Positions 9,488 to 18,353 of a DNA stretch of 64,000 bases are shown here, piece by piece (position 1 is the first letter of the stretch; each line of letters begins with the position of its first letter). Source of the stretch: Bacteroidales bacterium (GTDB taxonomy: Bacteria; Bacteroidota; Bacteroidia; Bacteroidales; UBA3663); contig JAFZTS010000067.1 of the NCBI GenBank assembly GCA_017618715.1, positions 62,001 to 126,000 of the forward strand, in the 5' to 3' direction. The translations under genes were made by a program, and so were the position numbers. The notes below the pieces were generated by a model. That model was given only the letters and a program-made list of their open reading frames with translations, did not search any database and was not told the origin of the DNA.

Positions 9488-11266
9488 TCAAAGCGAACCG
9501 CCCTGCGTGTAAATGTACTGCAGATACTGCTTGCTGTCGTCGCGCTTCACCTTGATAGCGGTAGGCAGAATATAGTTGCTTACAGAAAGGACTGCACCTG
9601 ATGATGAACTGGTCGATACATCGACGGGGATGACAGCCATGTGGACAGTGTAATGGTCGAGGGCGTTCTGTACGATGGTACGGATGCCGTCGGTGTTGTT
9701 CTTGTAGTCTTCATCGGTGTAGCTGTCCAGCGTCGATTGGGAGAGTTCAGGCAGGAACGTCGTGGGTTTTACGGCCTTGATCTGTTTCGCCCACTGCAGA
9801 GATGTGGTCACATTCTCCTTGTCCCAACTGCCATGATTGCTTTCGCCTGCCAGACCTATGACGAGTTCGTTGAGATTGCCGAAGCTGTAATAATAGATGA
9901 AGTTTTTAACAGAGTCGGCCACGTAGGTGCCGATGGCTGCGGCTGTTTCCTCGGGCACGCGGCTTTCTTCAAAGAACTTGTTCATCTTGCTTTCCTCAAT
10001 GAGCATCACCCTTGTAACCGGTGTGTTGCTCAAGAGGGCTCCCTGGGGCTTCTCGCACATCAGTGAGAAGTTGGCACCATTGAGGAAATAAGCCGAATCG
10101 CGACGCATCGGATGATCCATCATCGTGCGAATGGCCTTGCCTATCGGCAAATCGACGGTGGCGTAATAGCCCTGAGGCGAAGTGATGTAGGCGTGGTCGG
10201 TGTCGGTGAGACGGTCGTCCTTCTTGATGTCTTTCAGCTCGAGGCTCGACATCTGCACAACGTCGGGCGTGACTGCCATATACTGCACGTGGGAAGTGAC
10301 GTAGGCCGAGTCGCCGGTGTCGGTGGAATTGCGCAAGAGGGTTCCGTCCTTCGAATACTTGTGGTAGCTGTGATAGTAGAAGTAGATGGCCGTGTTATAG
10401 ACCTTGATAATCGAACCGTCACCAAAAGTGGGTTGGATGGCCACACCTGAAAGGAAGTTCTCGCGCATCGTTTCGATGTTGGCAAAGATATCGGTGTAGT
10501 TGTAGTTGGCCTTTCCGGCAGCGTCACGCGCAATGGCTGATGCTACGATCTTCTGGAAGAATTCTTCCTTCAGATCGTCCTTCAAACGCACTTCGATGTA
10601 TGGGAGATAGGAATCGCTTTTGCGGACCGAGTCGCTCAGCACGCGGTTGGCTGCGGTATAGGCTCTGCTACCCAGAAACGCATTCGTGTTGTAGTACTTC
10701 GTAAAATCGTTGTTGCTGTAGAACGCACTTTCAGGCTCCTTTTCCAGTTTTGCGTCGCTGTTGAGAGCATATACGCTGAACTGCATAGGAGTAAGAGAGT
10801 CGCCATAATAAGTGTTGTAATAGACACGCAGGGTCAGAGAGTCGAGTGTATTGGAGACCAGGGAGTCGAAATGGGAAGTATAGATGCCCTTGGGGTCGAG
10901 ACCAAGATCATGAGGGACGGAAGTGCGCAGAATGTCGAAGGTGACAGAGTCGTTGCTGACTTCGTTCAATGTGATGTTTGTGCTGGCATAGAACTGGGCA
11001 AGATAGCCGGCTTTCACACTGCCGTATTCCGGGTCGGTGATATTGCCAAGGAGGGGATAGCCAGTACGCACATAAATGGAATCACGATAGCCTGTTGCGA
11101 CTGCACATCGCAGCGTATCGGCCTCGATTCTGATTAAATCACTGTCAGGCATTGTCGTGGCACCAACGTCCGAGAGAGAATCTTCGCAAGATGTTGCTGA
11201 AACAAGTATATACAGAGCCGGAACGAGCGACAAGAGTCGTTTGGCTACGTTGATAAGCAGTTTCAC
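9488..11266 (-). CDS. DUF4270 lipoprotein
   Basis: A 592-residue protein with a lipoprotein signal ending VSATSC, lipidated Cys at residue 27, so it is probably anchored in the outer membrane or facing the periplasm. The sequence after the signal (EDSLSDVG, then IEADTLRCAVATGYRDSIYV and a TGYPLLGNITDPEYG stretch) matches the DUF4270 family of Bacteroidota. The function of this family is unknown. It begins 49 bases after the stop of the starch-synthase-like gene on the same strand, an order I recall from other Bacteroidales, and probably shares its transcript. The leu operon starts 109 bases downstream. Confidence 0.85.
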   Translation of the reverse strand: MKLLINVAKRLLSLVPALYILVSATSCEDSLSDVGATTMPDSDLIRIEADTLRCAVATGYRDSIYVRTGYPLLGNITDPEYGSVKAGYLAQFYASTNITLNEVSNDSVTFDILRTSVPHDLGLDPKGIYTSHFDSLVSNTLDSLTLRVYYNTYYGDSLTPMQFSVYALNSDAKLEKEPESAFYSNNDFTKYYNTNAFLGSRAYTAANRVLSDSVRKSDSYLPYIEVRLKDDLKEEFFQKIVASAIARDAAGKANYNYTDIFANIETMRENFLSGVAIQPTFGDGSIIKVYNTAIYFYYHSYHKYSKDGTLLRNSTDTGDSAYVTSHVQYMAVTPDVVQMSSLELKDIKKDDRLTDTDHAYITSPQGYYATVDLPIGKAIRTMMDHPMRRDSAYFLNGANFSLMCEKPQGALLSNTPVTRVMLIEESKMNKFFEESRVPEETAAAIGTYVADSVKNFIYYYSFGNLNELVIGLAGESNHGSWDKENVTTSLQWAKQIKAVKPTTFLPELSQSTLDSYTDEDYKNNTDGIRTIVQNALDHYTVHMAVIPVDVSTSSSSGAVLSVSNYILPTAIKVKRDDSKQYLQYIYTQGGSL

Positions 11267-11315
11267 GTTTGAAGTGGACTATAATTGTTAATTGTAACTG
11301 TTAATCGTTAATTGT

Positions 11316-12149
11316 TCAATCTTCTTCCTCGGAACTATTGGTGTTGAAAAGTTCGAAGAAATCGTCGTATTTCTTGATGTCAAGATCTTCATCTGTTGCA
11401 TCGAGAATATGGATGTCACGGCTTTCGGCGTAAGCCTTCACCTCTTCCGCAGCAGGAGTGTTGTCGGTGATGATCAGGCCGTCGCAGAATTTGACGGCGA
11501 GTTTGCACAGCGTCACATAATCGACGGGTTTGTCCTTCACCTCGATGAGGTCGGCCTTGAGCACGCCTTCACGTTTCACTGTGCGGTAGAAGTTGTTTGC
11601 CAAATGACCTTGGAAGCCGTTGTCAAACATGGCGAATACGACCTTGACGCCACGGAAGCAGGGGTCTTCGGCAAACGTCTTCTTGATATAGATAGGCGAA
11701 ATGGCTGAGAACCATCCCTGGCAATAGACCACGTCGGGTTTCCAACGCAGTTTGCGGATGGTTTCGATGACACCACGGGCAAAGAATACGCAACGCTCGG
11801 CATTGTCGGCGTACTCGCCGTGTGAATTGCCGTACTTGTTGCGATGGGTGAAGTATTCGTCGTTATCGATGAAATAAACCTGCATGCGAGCCTGCTGGAT
11901 TGACGCAACCTTGATGATCAGCGGGTGATCGGTGTCGTTAATGATCAGGTTCATGCCAGAGAGCCTGATCACCTCATGAAGCTGATTGCGTCGTTCGTTG
12001 ATCTGCCCGAATCGAGGCATGAAGGTGCGGATCTCGTGTCCTGCGTCTTGAATGCCTTGAGGCAGTTGGCGTCCGATGCTTGACATGCGTGCCTCGGGGA
12101 GGTACGGCATGACTTCGGTGTTGATGAAGAGGATCTTGGTCTTGTTCAT
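11316..12149 (-). CDS. Starch/glycogen-synthase-like protein, N-terminal GT5 domain only
   Basis: A 277-residue protein that matches only the N-terminal half of GlgA-type starch synthases: KILFINTEVMPYLPEARM, then PQGIQDAGHEIRTFMPRFG and KPDVVYCQGWFSAI. A complete GlgA is about 480 or more residues and needs a second Rossmann domain for ADP-glucose, which is absent. This short form seems normal for Bacteroidetes and may have a role other than glycogen synthesis. The start at 12149 is chosen because the promoter element at 12195-12202 lies inside the longer open frame. The tail is acidic (NTNSSEEED). Confidence 0.8.
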   Translation of the reverse strand: MNKTKILFINTEVMPYLPEARMSSIGRQLPQGIQDAGHEIRTFMPRFGQINERRNQLHEVIRLSGMNLIINDTDHPLIIKVASIQQARMQVYFIDNDEYFTHRNKYGNSHGEYADNAERCVFFARGVIETIRKLRWKPDVVYCQGWFSAISPIYIKKTFAEDPCFRGVKVVFAMFDNGFQGHLANNFYRTVKREGVLKADLIEVKDKPVDYVTLCKLAVKFCDGLIITDNTPAAEEVKAYAESRDIHILDATDEDLDIKKYDDFFELFNTNSSEEED

Positions 12150-12194
12150 AAGTTTTTGCTTCTCCTTGGGGATGTACGGGTAGGAGAATTGGTG

Positions 12195-12202
12195 CAAAGA
12201 TA
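12195..12202 (-). promoter_or_regulatory. Promoter -7 element for the GT5-like gene
   Basis: The minus strand reads TATCTTTG about 46 bases before the ATG at 12149, placing transcription start inside the longer open frame and supporting the shorter protein. The upstream TTTG match is poor. Confidence 0.6.
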
Positions 12203-12502
12203 CGGTTTTTTTTCGAATTGTCCGAATTTTTTGGTCAAAAACGTTTCGCGTGCGTGCGTTTTTAAAGGATTTTTTGATTTTTTGCATTATCGGGAGTAAA
12301 TTTTAAACGAAATATTGATGCCATATCTTTTTATCTGTTGGCGTTATAATGGATGAAAACATATCATTGAAAAAATGAGACAGCAATGAAACAAAAGGCC
12401 TTTCCCAATGCTTGCATTAAGCTGTTTTTCTAAGCAAAAAATGATTGAACCGCATAGTTGTTGAACAAATATCAACGGATTCTGAAAATAATATGGAAAT
12501 AA

Positions 12503-12534
12503 TTTGGATAATTCGAGAATGCCCCGTATCTTTG
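12503..12534 (+). promoter_or_regulatory. Promoter of the porin and glutamine synthetase operon
   Basis: TTTG at 12503-12506 and TATCTTTG at 12527-12534 are separated by 20 bases, an exact fit to the Bacteroidetes housekeeping promoter. The ATG lies 46 bases downstream. Confidence 0.85.
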
Positions 12535-12580
12535 CGGCGCAAATTATTAACAGTTCATTAGTGAAATAGTGCAAAGTGTT

Positions 12581-13297
12581 ATGAAAAAGGTATTTGTAGT
12601 TGTAACTATTATATGTGCTGGTTTCGGTCACTCTCCTTCTTTCGCCGAGGAGCCTGAACCATCGGTAACTCTCAGTGTGGGTGCAGATGTTGTAAGTTCT
12701 TATCTTTGGCGTGGTCAGGAATGTGGCGGCTTTAGTGTGCAACCTTCCGCCACGGTTACATTCAACAAGGCAGGCATCAGTATCGGCGCATGGGCCTCTG
12801 CTGAATTGTTTGAGAAGGGAGGGGATGCTTTGAACATGACAGAGTTTGACCTTTCCTTGATGTGGAATCCCATTGAGGCGCTGACTGTTGGCGTAACGGA
12901 TTATTATTTCCACACCGACGGCTATTTCGGCTCATGGAATTTCAGCAGTTGTTCTTCGCATACGCTTGAAGCTAATCTCGCCTACGATTTCGGACCATTG
13001 GCCCTTGCCTGGAATACGGTAGTTGCGGGCTATGACGTGGGTCCCAATGATGATCGTGCCTACTCCACCTATGTGGAAGTGAGTGCGCCGTGGAAACTTG
13101 GTGGTATTGATGGTTCGGCTGCTGTCGGTGCCAGCCTTTGGGACGATAGCTTCACGCAGGTCGATACCGATGGTTTCAAGGTGTGCAATGTCACGCTGAC
13201 CGCCAACAAGGAGCTTTTCAGCCTCCCGTTCTACGGCCAGGTTGTTTATAATCCTGCTTCTGATAAGATTTACTTCGCCGTGGGCGTTTCATTCTAA
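12581..13297 (+). CDS. TorF-family putative porin
   Basis: A 238-residue outer-membrane beta-barrel protein with a signal peptide that likely ends at PSFA (residue 22). The mature part alternates short hydrophobic strands, starts with SVGADVVSSYLWRGQE, which is typical of the TorF/Gcw_chp putative porins, and ends in an aromatic residue (GVSF) as barrel proteins do. An upstream GTG would add four residues but the ATG is favoured. Type III glutamine synthetase follows after 27 bases with no terminator between, so the two are probably co-transcribed; a role in passage of small nitrogen compounds across the outer membrane is inference. Confidence 0.78.
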   Translation: MKKVFVVVTIICAGFGHSPSFAEEPEPSVTLSVGADVVSSYLWRGQECGGFSVQPSATVTFNKAGISIGAWASAELFEKGGDALNMTEFDLSLMWNPIEALTVGVTDYYFHTDGYFGSWNFSSCSSHTLEANLAYDFGPLALAWNTVVAGYDVGPNDDRAYSTYVEVSAPWKLGGIDGSAAVGASLWDDSFTQVDTDGFKVCNVTLTANKELFSLPFYGQVVYNPASDKIYFAVGVSF

Positions 13298-13324
13298 AAC
13301 GAAATAATACAAAAATAACAGAAT

Positions 13325-15511
13325 ATGAGCAAATTGAGATTTGATGCCATCGAGGCAGCTTTCAAAAAACGAGCAGCAGAATATCCTATTCCCGAAGGCC
13401 GGCCATCGGAATATTTTGGCGAACTTGTCTTCAATCGTGAGAAGATGCAGAAGTACCTTGATGCCAAGACCCTTCGCTCCCTCTTGGATTGTATCGATAA
13501 TGGCAAGCCGCTCGATCTGGAGGTCGCTGACGGCGTGGCTGCCGGCATGAAACAGTGGGCTATGGAACATGGCGTGACGCATTGCAGCCACTGGTTCCAG
13601 CCTCTCACCGAATCGACGGCCGAGAAGCATGATTCCTTCATGGAATATGACGGCAAGGGCGGCATGATTGAAGCCTTCGAGGGTAAGAGCCTTGTGCAGC
13701 AGGAGCCTGACGCTTCAAGTTTCCCGTCCGGCGGTATTCGTGCCACTTTTGAGGCTCGTGGATATACTGCCTGGGATCCCACGTCGCCTGTATTCATCCT
13801 TGACGACTGCCTCTGCATCCCCACCGTCTTCATCTCCTATACCGGTGAGGCTCTCGATTACAAGGCACCTCTCAAGAAGGCACTCAAAGCTGTCAGCAAG
13901 GCAGCTGTATCGGTATGCCAGCTCTTCGATCCTGACGTGAAGAAGGTTCAGGTCAACCTCGGTTGGGAGCAGGAATATTTCCTTGTGGATGACAATCTGT
14001 ATTCTGCTCGCCCCGACCTCATCACTACGGGTCGCACGCTCATGGGGCATGGTTCGAGTAAGAACCAGCAGATGGATGACCACTATTTCGGTCAGATACC
14101 TTCCCGTGTGCAGGCATTCATGAAGGACCTTGAGATTTTGGGCCTTCGTCTGGGCATTCCGATGAAGACACGTCATAACGAGGTGGCTCCCAACCAATTC
14201 GAGTTCGCACCTATCTATGGCGAGTGTAATCTCTCTGTCGATCAGAACATGCTCATCATGGGCGTGATGAAACGTGTGGCTCGTCGCCATGGTTTTCGTG
14301 TACTGCTTCACGAGAAGCCATTCGAGGGCATCAATGGTTCGGGTAAGCACAACAACTGGTCTTTGCAGACCGATACGGGCACGATGCTCTTTGCTCCTGG
14401 CAAGGACCCGATGAGCAACCTGCAGTTCGTCGCTTTCTTTGTCAATGCACTTGAAGCCCTGCGTCGTCATGGACCATTGCTCAAGGCATCCATTGCTTCG
14501 GCTACCAATGCGCACCGACTGGGTGCGAATGAAGCACCTCCAGCCATCATTTCTGCGTTCCTCGGACGACCGATGACCGAAGTGTTGCGCAAACTCCTCA
14601 CCGTGCCCGACGATACGAATATCGTCATTGCGGGCAAACATAAGTATGACATTGGATTGGTTGAGATTCCACAGATCTTCATCGACAATACCGACCGCAA
14701 CCGCACTTCTCCTTTCGCCTTCACCGGCAATCGCTTTGAGTTCCGTGCCGTGGGCTCCAAGGCCAACTGTGCAAGCGCAATGATAGCGCTCAATTCCATC
14801 GTCGCCGAACAGCTCAACGACTTCAAGGCCGAGGTCGATCAGGAGCTTGCAAAAGGAACAAGTTTGAAGATTGCGGTGATGAAGACTCTCAAGCCCATCA
14901 TCGCACGTATCATCGATACCGTCTGCTTCGACGGCAACGGATATTCTGAGGAATGGCAGAAGGAAGCACAGAAGCGCGGACTCGACGTGGAACGTTGTGT
15001 GCCGAAGATGATCCTCGAGTACGTCAAGCCAGATTCGGTTGAGATGTTCTCCAAGTTGGGAGTCTTCACCAAGCAAGAGCTGCAGGCTCGCAACGAAGTG
15101 AAGTTCGAGACCTACGCCAAGCTTGTCCAAATCGAGGCGCGTGTACTTGGCGACCTTGCCATCAATCACATTATTCCCGCTGCCATGAGCTATCAGTCGC
15201 AGCTGCTGAAGAATGTGGCCATGATGAAGTCACTCTTCCCAACTACATGGGAGGATCTCAGCGCTCCCGAGATTGCCATCATCAAGAAGATTGCCGCCTA
15301 CAACGCCGACATCAAGGTCAAGGTCGATGCTATGGTCGATAAGCGCCGTATCGCCAACAAGATTGACGATGCTTATCAGAAGGCGCTTGCCTATTACGAG
15401 ATTGCCGAGTCGTTCCACTCCATACGTCGTCCCATCGACAAGCTTGAGGAAATTTGCGACGACAACATCTGGCCCATGCCCAAATACCGTGAATTGCTAT
15501 GGATCCGATAA
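13325..15511 (+). CDS. glnN: Glutamine synthetase type III
   Basis: A 728-residue enzyme that makes glutamine from glutamate, ammonia and ATP in the cytoplasm. The length and motifs GSSKNQQMDDHYFG, HNEVAPNQFEFAPI, KPFEGINGSGKHNNWS and NRTSPFAFTGNRFEFRAVGS are characteristic of the GSIII family first described from Bacteroides and cyanobacteria, which are hexamer-doubling enzymes distinct from GlnA. The gene follows the putative porin and shares its promoter. Its last 13 bases overlap the start of the CE15 esterase gene. It is likely the main ammonium-assimilating enzyme under low nitrogen, although no regulator site could be identified. Confidence 0.97.
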   Translation: MSKLRFDAIEAAFKKRAAEYPIPEGRPSEYFGELVFNREKMQKYLDAKTLRSLLDCIDNGKPLDLEVADGVAAGMKQWAMEHGVTHCSHWFQPLTESTAEKHDSFMEYDGKGGMIEAFEGKSLVQQEPDASSFPSGGIRATFEARGYTAWDPTSPVFILDDCLCIPTVFISYTGEALDYKAPLKKALKAVSKAAVSVCQLFDPDVKKVQVNLGWEQEYFLVDDNLYSARPDLITTGRTLMGHGSSKNQQMDDHYFGQIPSRVQAFMKDLEILGLRLGIPMKTRHNEVAPNQFEFAPIYGECNLSVDQNMLIMGVMKRVARRHGFRVLLHEKPFEGINGSGKHNNWSLQTDTGTMLFAPGKDPMSNLQFVAFFVNALEALRRHGPLLKASIASATNAHRLGANEAPPAIISAFLGRPMTEVLRKLLTVPDDTNIVIAGKHKYDIGLVEIPQIFIDNTDRNRTSPFAFTGNRFEFRAVGSKANCASAMIALNSIVAEQLNDFKAEVDQELAKGTSLKIAVMKTLKPIIARIIDTVCFDGNGYSEEWQKEAQKRGLDVERCVPKMILEYVKPDSVEMFSKLGVFTKQELQARNEVKFETYAKLVQIEARVLGDLAINHIIPAAMSYQSQLLKNVAMMKSLFPTTWEDLSAPEIAIIKKIAAYNADIKVKVDAMVDKRRIANKIDDAYQKALAYYEIAESFHSIRRPIDKLEEICDDNIWPMPKYRELLWIR

Positions 15512-16773
15512 GTCTTTTACGCAGGCTCTTTCTGCTTTCACTGACAGCGTTCATATTGACTCCGTGCCGGGGTCAATATGAACGCTTTGTGCATAAAGCC
15601 GATTTCCAGAACTATTACCAGAACGCCAACTACGACGAGTCGCTGGTGCCCGAGTATGAGCTTCCCGACCCGCTTCTCTGTCTCGACGGCACTCGAGTGA
15701 CTTCTGTTGAGGAATGGGAGGAGCATCGCCGTCCCGAACTCGTCAACCTGTTCGAATCGTTCATGTATGGTCATGCGCCCGCTCCCGACGAGGGTTTCCG
15801 TTGGGAAGTGATTGGCACCGACCCAGCCTTCCGTGAAGGTAAGGCCATCCGGCGCGACGTTGTCCTGCATCTCACTGCCGAGGGCCCCGACATCCCTCTC
15901 TCCATCGTCGTGCCTAACGACGGTAACTCGGACAAAGGGCATCCGGTCTTCTTTGGTCTGACATTCTTCCACAACGACTCGATATGGACCTCGCGCTGGG
16001 CTCTTGCCAGCTGGCAGCCAGATACTTTGCTGGCTCACGGCTATGGCCTCGTCACATTCTGTTATACCGATGCCTGCCCCGATAAGGCCAGCGACATGTT
16101 CGGTTCCAGCACACTCCATCATCATTTCTACGCCCCGGGTCAGACCTATCCCTTGCCCGACCAGTGGGCTGCAGTGAGTTGCTGGGCTTGGACGATAAGC
16201 CGTGCCATGGACTATCTGGAGAATGACCCTCTTGTCGATGCTTCGCGTGTGGCTCTTCTTGGTCACTCCCGTCTTGGCAAGACCGTCCTTTGGACAGGAG
16301 CCATCGACCAGCGTTTCCGTGTTGTCATTCCTGTGAATTCGGGTTGTTGCGGGGCTGCACTGTCTCGGCGATGCTATGGCGAGACCGTCGAATGTGTCAA
16401 CGAGTTCAACCACCAGTGGTTCTGCGGCAACTTCCGTCAGTTCAGTCATCATGAGGACCTGATGCCTTTTGACCAGCACGAGGTCATCGCCCTCATCGCA
16501 CCGCGTCCCGTCTATGTCGCCAGTGCAGAGGATGACCAGTGGGCCGACCCGCGTGGTGAGTTCCTTGGTGCAAAGGGTGCCGAGCCCGTCTATGCCCTTT
16601 ATGGATTATCGGGTATAGTAAATGCCGAGGGACAGGCACAAAACGAGATGCCTGCCGTGGATGTTCCAGCCGCAGCAGGTACAATTGGTTACCATTATCG
16701 AAAGGGTCCGCATGCCGTGTTGCCATACGACTGGGAGCAGTTTATCCGCTTTGCCGACCGTTTCCTGAAGTAA
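15499..16773 (+). CDS. CE15 glucuronoyl methylesterase-like protein
   Basis: A 424-residue secreted alpha/beta hydrolase. The N terminus (LLRRLFLLSLTAFILTPC) is a signal peptide, possibly a lipoprotein signal. The nucleophile elbow GHSRLGK (Ser257) and a late His at HAVLPYDW (H405) match carbohydrate esterase family 15, which cuts the ester between glucuronoyl side chains of xylan and lignin. GLTFFHND fits the oxyanion region. The ATG used overlaps glnN by 13 bases; no later start would keep a signal peptide. A near-perfect 18-bp hairpin lies inside the signal-peptide codons (15546-15586). Family knowledge supports esterase action on glucuronoxylan; the exact substrate is unknown. Confidence 0.85.
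   Translation: MDPISLLRRLFLLSLTAFILTPCRGQYERFVHKADFQNYYQNANYDESLVPEYELPDPLLCLDGTRVTSVEEWEEHRRPELVNLFESFMYGHAPAPDEGFRWEVIGTDPAFREGKAIRRDVVLHLTAEGPDIPLSIVVPNDGNSDKGHPVFFGLTFFHNDSIWTSRWALASWQPDTLLAHGYGLVTFCYTDACPDKASDMFGSSTLHHHFYAPGQTYPLPDQWAAVSCWAWTISRAMDYLENDPLVDASRVALLGHSRLGKTVLWTGAIDQRFRVVIPVNSGCCGAALSRRCYGETVECVNEFNHQWFCGNFRQFSHHEDLMPFDQHEVIALIAPRPVYVASAEDDQWADPRGEFLGAKGAEPVYALYGLSGIVNAEGQAQNEMPAVDVPAAAGTIGYHYRKGPHAVLPYDWEQFIRFADRFLK
15546..15586 (+). repeat. Strong inverted repeat inside the CE15 signal-peptide region
   Basis: Bases 15546-15563 (AGCGTTCATATTGACTCC) pair with 15569-15586, leaving a 5-base loop; 17 of 18 pairs are Watson-Crick and one is G-T. It starts 35 bases after the glnN stop and has no T-run. 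It could be a decayed terminator or an mRNA structure that controls CE15 translation. Confidence 0.85.
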
Positions 16774-16871
16774 TTGTCTAAGGAACTGTGTCTTCATGGT
16801 AATCGATTTTCGTTCCAAATGATCACTTTTTGCGAAATGACCAACGTTTGAATCTAATTTTTTGTCGAAAA

Positions 16872-16903
16872 TTTGGCATTGTGTCAAATAGTGCGTATCT
16901 TTG
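16872..16903 (+). promoter_or_regulatory. Promoter of the phoH gene
   Basis: TTTG at 16872-16875 and TATCTTTG at 16896-16903 lie 20 bases apart. The phoH ATG begins only 5 bases after the element, so transcription would start at or next to the start codon. Confidence 0.85.
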
Positions 16904-16908
16904 CCCCC

Positions 16909-17895
16909 ATGATAGAGAAAGTTATTCTTTTGGAACAGGCCGATCCTGTTATTTTCTATGGCACGAACAACTCGAACATCCTGTTGCTCAAAACCCTGTA
17001 TCCCAAGCTTCGTTTTGCTGCGCGAGGTAGGGCCATCAAGGTATATGGCGACGAGGATGATATCGAGATGTTCCAATCTTTCGTGGATAGGCTGATCAAC
17101 TATTGCAACGAATACAACAAACTCAACGAAGAGGTCATCTTGAGCTTCTACAATGGCGAGAGTCCTGTAGAAAAGAAACAGGATAGCCTGATCATCTACG
17201 GTGTAAATGGCAAACCCATCACGGCACGCACCGAGAACCAGAAGCGTCTTGTCGATGCATTTGCCAAGAACGATCTTTGTTTTGCTGTTGGCCCTGCTGG
17301 TTCCGGCAAGACCTACGTGGCGATCGCCTTGGCTGTGCGAGCTTTGAAGAACAAGGAGATACGCAAGATCATCCTATCGCGTCCTGCTGTTGAGGCAGGT
17401 GAGAAGCTCGGATTCCTCCCTGGCGAGATGAAGGACAAGCTTGATCCCTACCTGCAGCCGCTTTATGATGCTCTGGAGGACATGATTCCTACAGCAAAAT
17501 TACGCGAGCTGCTTGAGACCAACGTCATCCAGATTGCTCCCTTGGCCTATATGCGCGGACGCACTTTGAGTGATGCCATCATCATCCTCGACGAGGCACA
17601 GAACACCACCGCTCCCCAGATAAAGATGTTCCTTACTCGTCTTGGTTTGGGTGCACGCATGATTGTTACGGGCGACACGAGTCAGGTCGATCTGCCGCGC
17701 AATGTGGGTTCGGGTCTTGTGCAGGCCCAACGTATCCTTCGTGGTATTCCGGGTATCGCAACGGTCGAATTCGACAAGCGCGACATTGTGCGTCACCGGC
17801 TTGTTCAGAAGATCGTCGATGCTTACGACAAGTTTGAGCTTGCTCAGAAGCAAGCGGCAGTCACCCCGGCCTCGCCATCGTCCGACACCCTTTAA
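16909..17895 (+). CDS. phoH: PhoH family ATPase
   Basis: A 328-residue cytoplasmic PhoH-like protein. The N-terminal 110 residues form the usual KH-like lead domain, and the C-terminal ATPase has Walker A GPAGSGKT (residues 128-135, K134) and Walker B ILDEAQN (D228, E229) plus the downstream TGDTSQVDLP motif. PhoH proteins are linked to RNA metabolism and phosphate response; the exact role is uncertain. The ATG at 16909 (MIEKVILLEQ) is used because the promoter -7 element ends at 16903, leaving almost no leader. A longer frame would need a TTG start inside the promoter. Confidence 0.92.
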   Translation: MIEKVILLEQADPVIFYGTNNSNILLLKTLYPKLRFAARGRAIKVYGDEDDIEMFQSFVDRLINYCNEYNKLNEEVILSFYNGESPVEKKQDSLIIYGVNGKPITARTENQKRLVDAFAKNDLCFAVGPAGSGKTYVAIALAVRALKNKEIRKIILSRPAVEAGEKLGFLPGEMKDKLDPYLQPLYDALEDMIPTAKLRELLETNVIQIAPLAYMRGRTLSDAIIILDEAQNTTAPQIKMFLTRLGLGARMIVTGDTSQVDLPRNVGSGLVQAQRILRGIPGIATVEFDKRDIVRHRLVQKIVDAYDKFELAQKQAAVTPASPSSDTL

Positions 17896-17993
17896 ACCTT
17901 GTCGTTTGGCTTTGGTCTTATTGATGAAATCTTTTCTATAGTTCCTATATTCACTATAGTATCTATAGTATCTATTCTAAACAACAAAATACA

Positions 17994-18353
17994 ATGAGAA
18001 AATTTATATTAGCCCTTGCGTTGATCATTGCATCGGCATCAGTAGGCTCCAGCTTCGTTTCTGCACAGGAGCAGGACGGCAAGTTCAAGACCCGTTCACG
18101 TGTCGTGGCAGACAGCATCCGTTCGAAGGGCACACGTTTTGGCAAGAAGGTTGCCGATGGCACCGAAGTTGTCATCGATAGTGTGGGTGCCAAGGCTCCC
18201 CGTTGGGGCAAGAAGATTGCAAACGGTACGGCCGTCGTTGTCGATAGCGTCGGTTCAAAGGGCGAACGCTTCGGCAGGAAGACCAAGCAGGTGGCCGACA
18301 CCGTAGGTCGTCGCTCGAAGAAAGCCTGGAAGGTAATGAGAGGCAAGGAATGA
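17994..18353 (+). CDS. Small secreted basic protein with three 22-residue repeats
   Basis: A 119-residue protein with a signal peptide that probably ends at FVSA (residue 24). The mature part is three imperfect repeats of about 22 residues, at roughly 38-58, 60-80 and 82-108, each built as V-x-D-S-[IV]-x-[SA]-K-x-x-R-[FW]-G-[KR]-K followed by a short V-A-D-G-T-like link. It is strongly basic and has no cysteines. I do not recognise the family. It lies 98 bases after phoH and its stop codon overlaps the GSCFA start, so it is probably translated together with that gene. Confidence 0.75.
   Translation: MRKFILALALIIASASVGSSFVSAQEQDGKFKTRSRVVADSIRSKGTRFGKKVADGTEVVIDSVGAKAPRWGKKIANGTAVVVDSVGSKGERFGRKTKQVADTVGRRSKKAWKVMRGKE

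Larger units (their letters stand above)
12150..12580. other. Divergent intergenic region between the GT5-like gene and the porin gene
   Basis: The region carries a leftward promoter element at 12195-12202 and a rightward promoter at 12503-12534. The AT-rich bases between them show no convincing gene; an open frame on the minus strand here has no recognisable protein signal. Confidence 0.6.

Noticed and set aside
13715..15169. Long open frame of 484 codons opposite the glutamine synthetase gene
   Set aside because: No protein signature; it mirrors the codon pattern of glnN, whose frame carries all family motifs.
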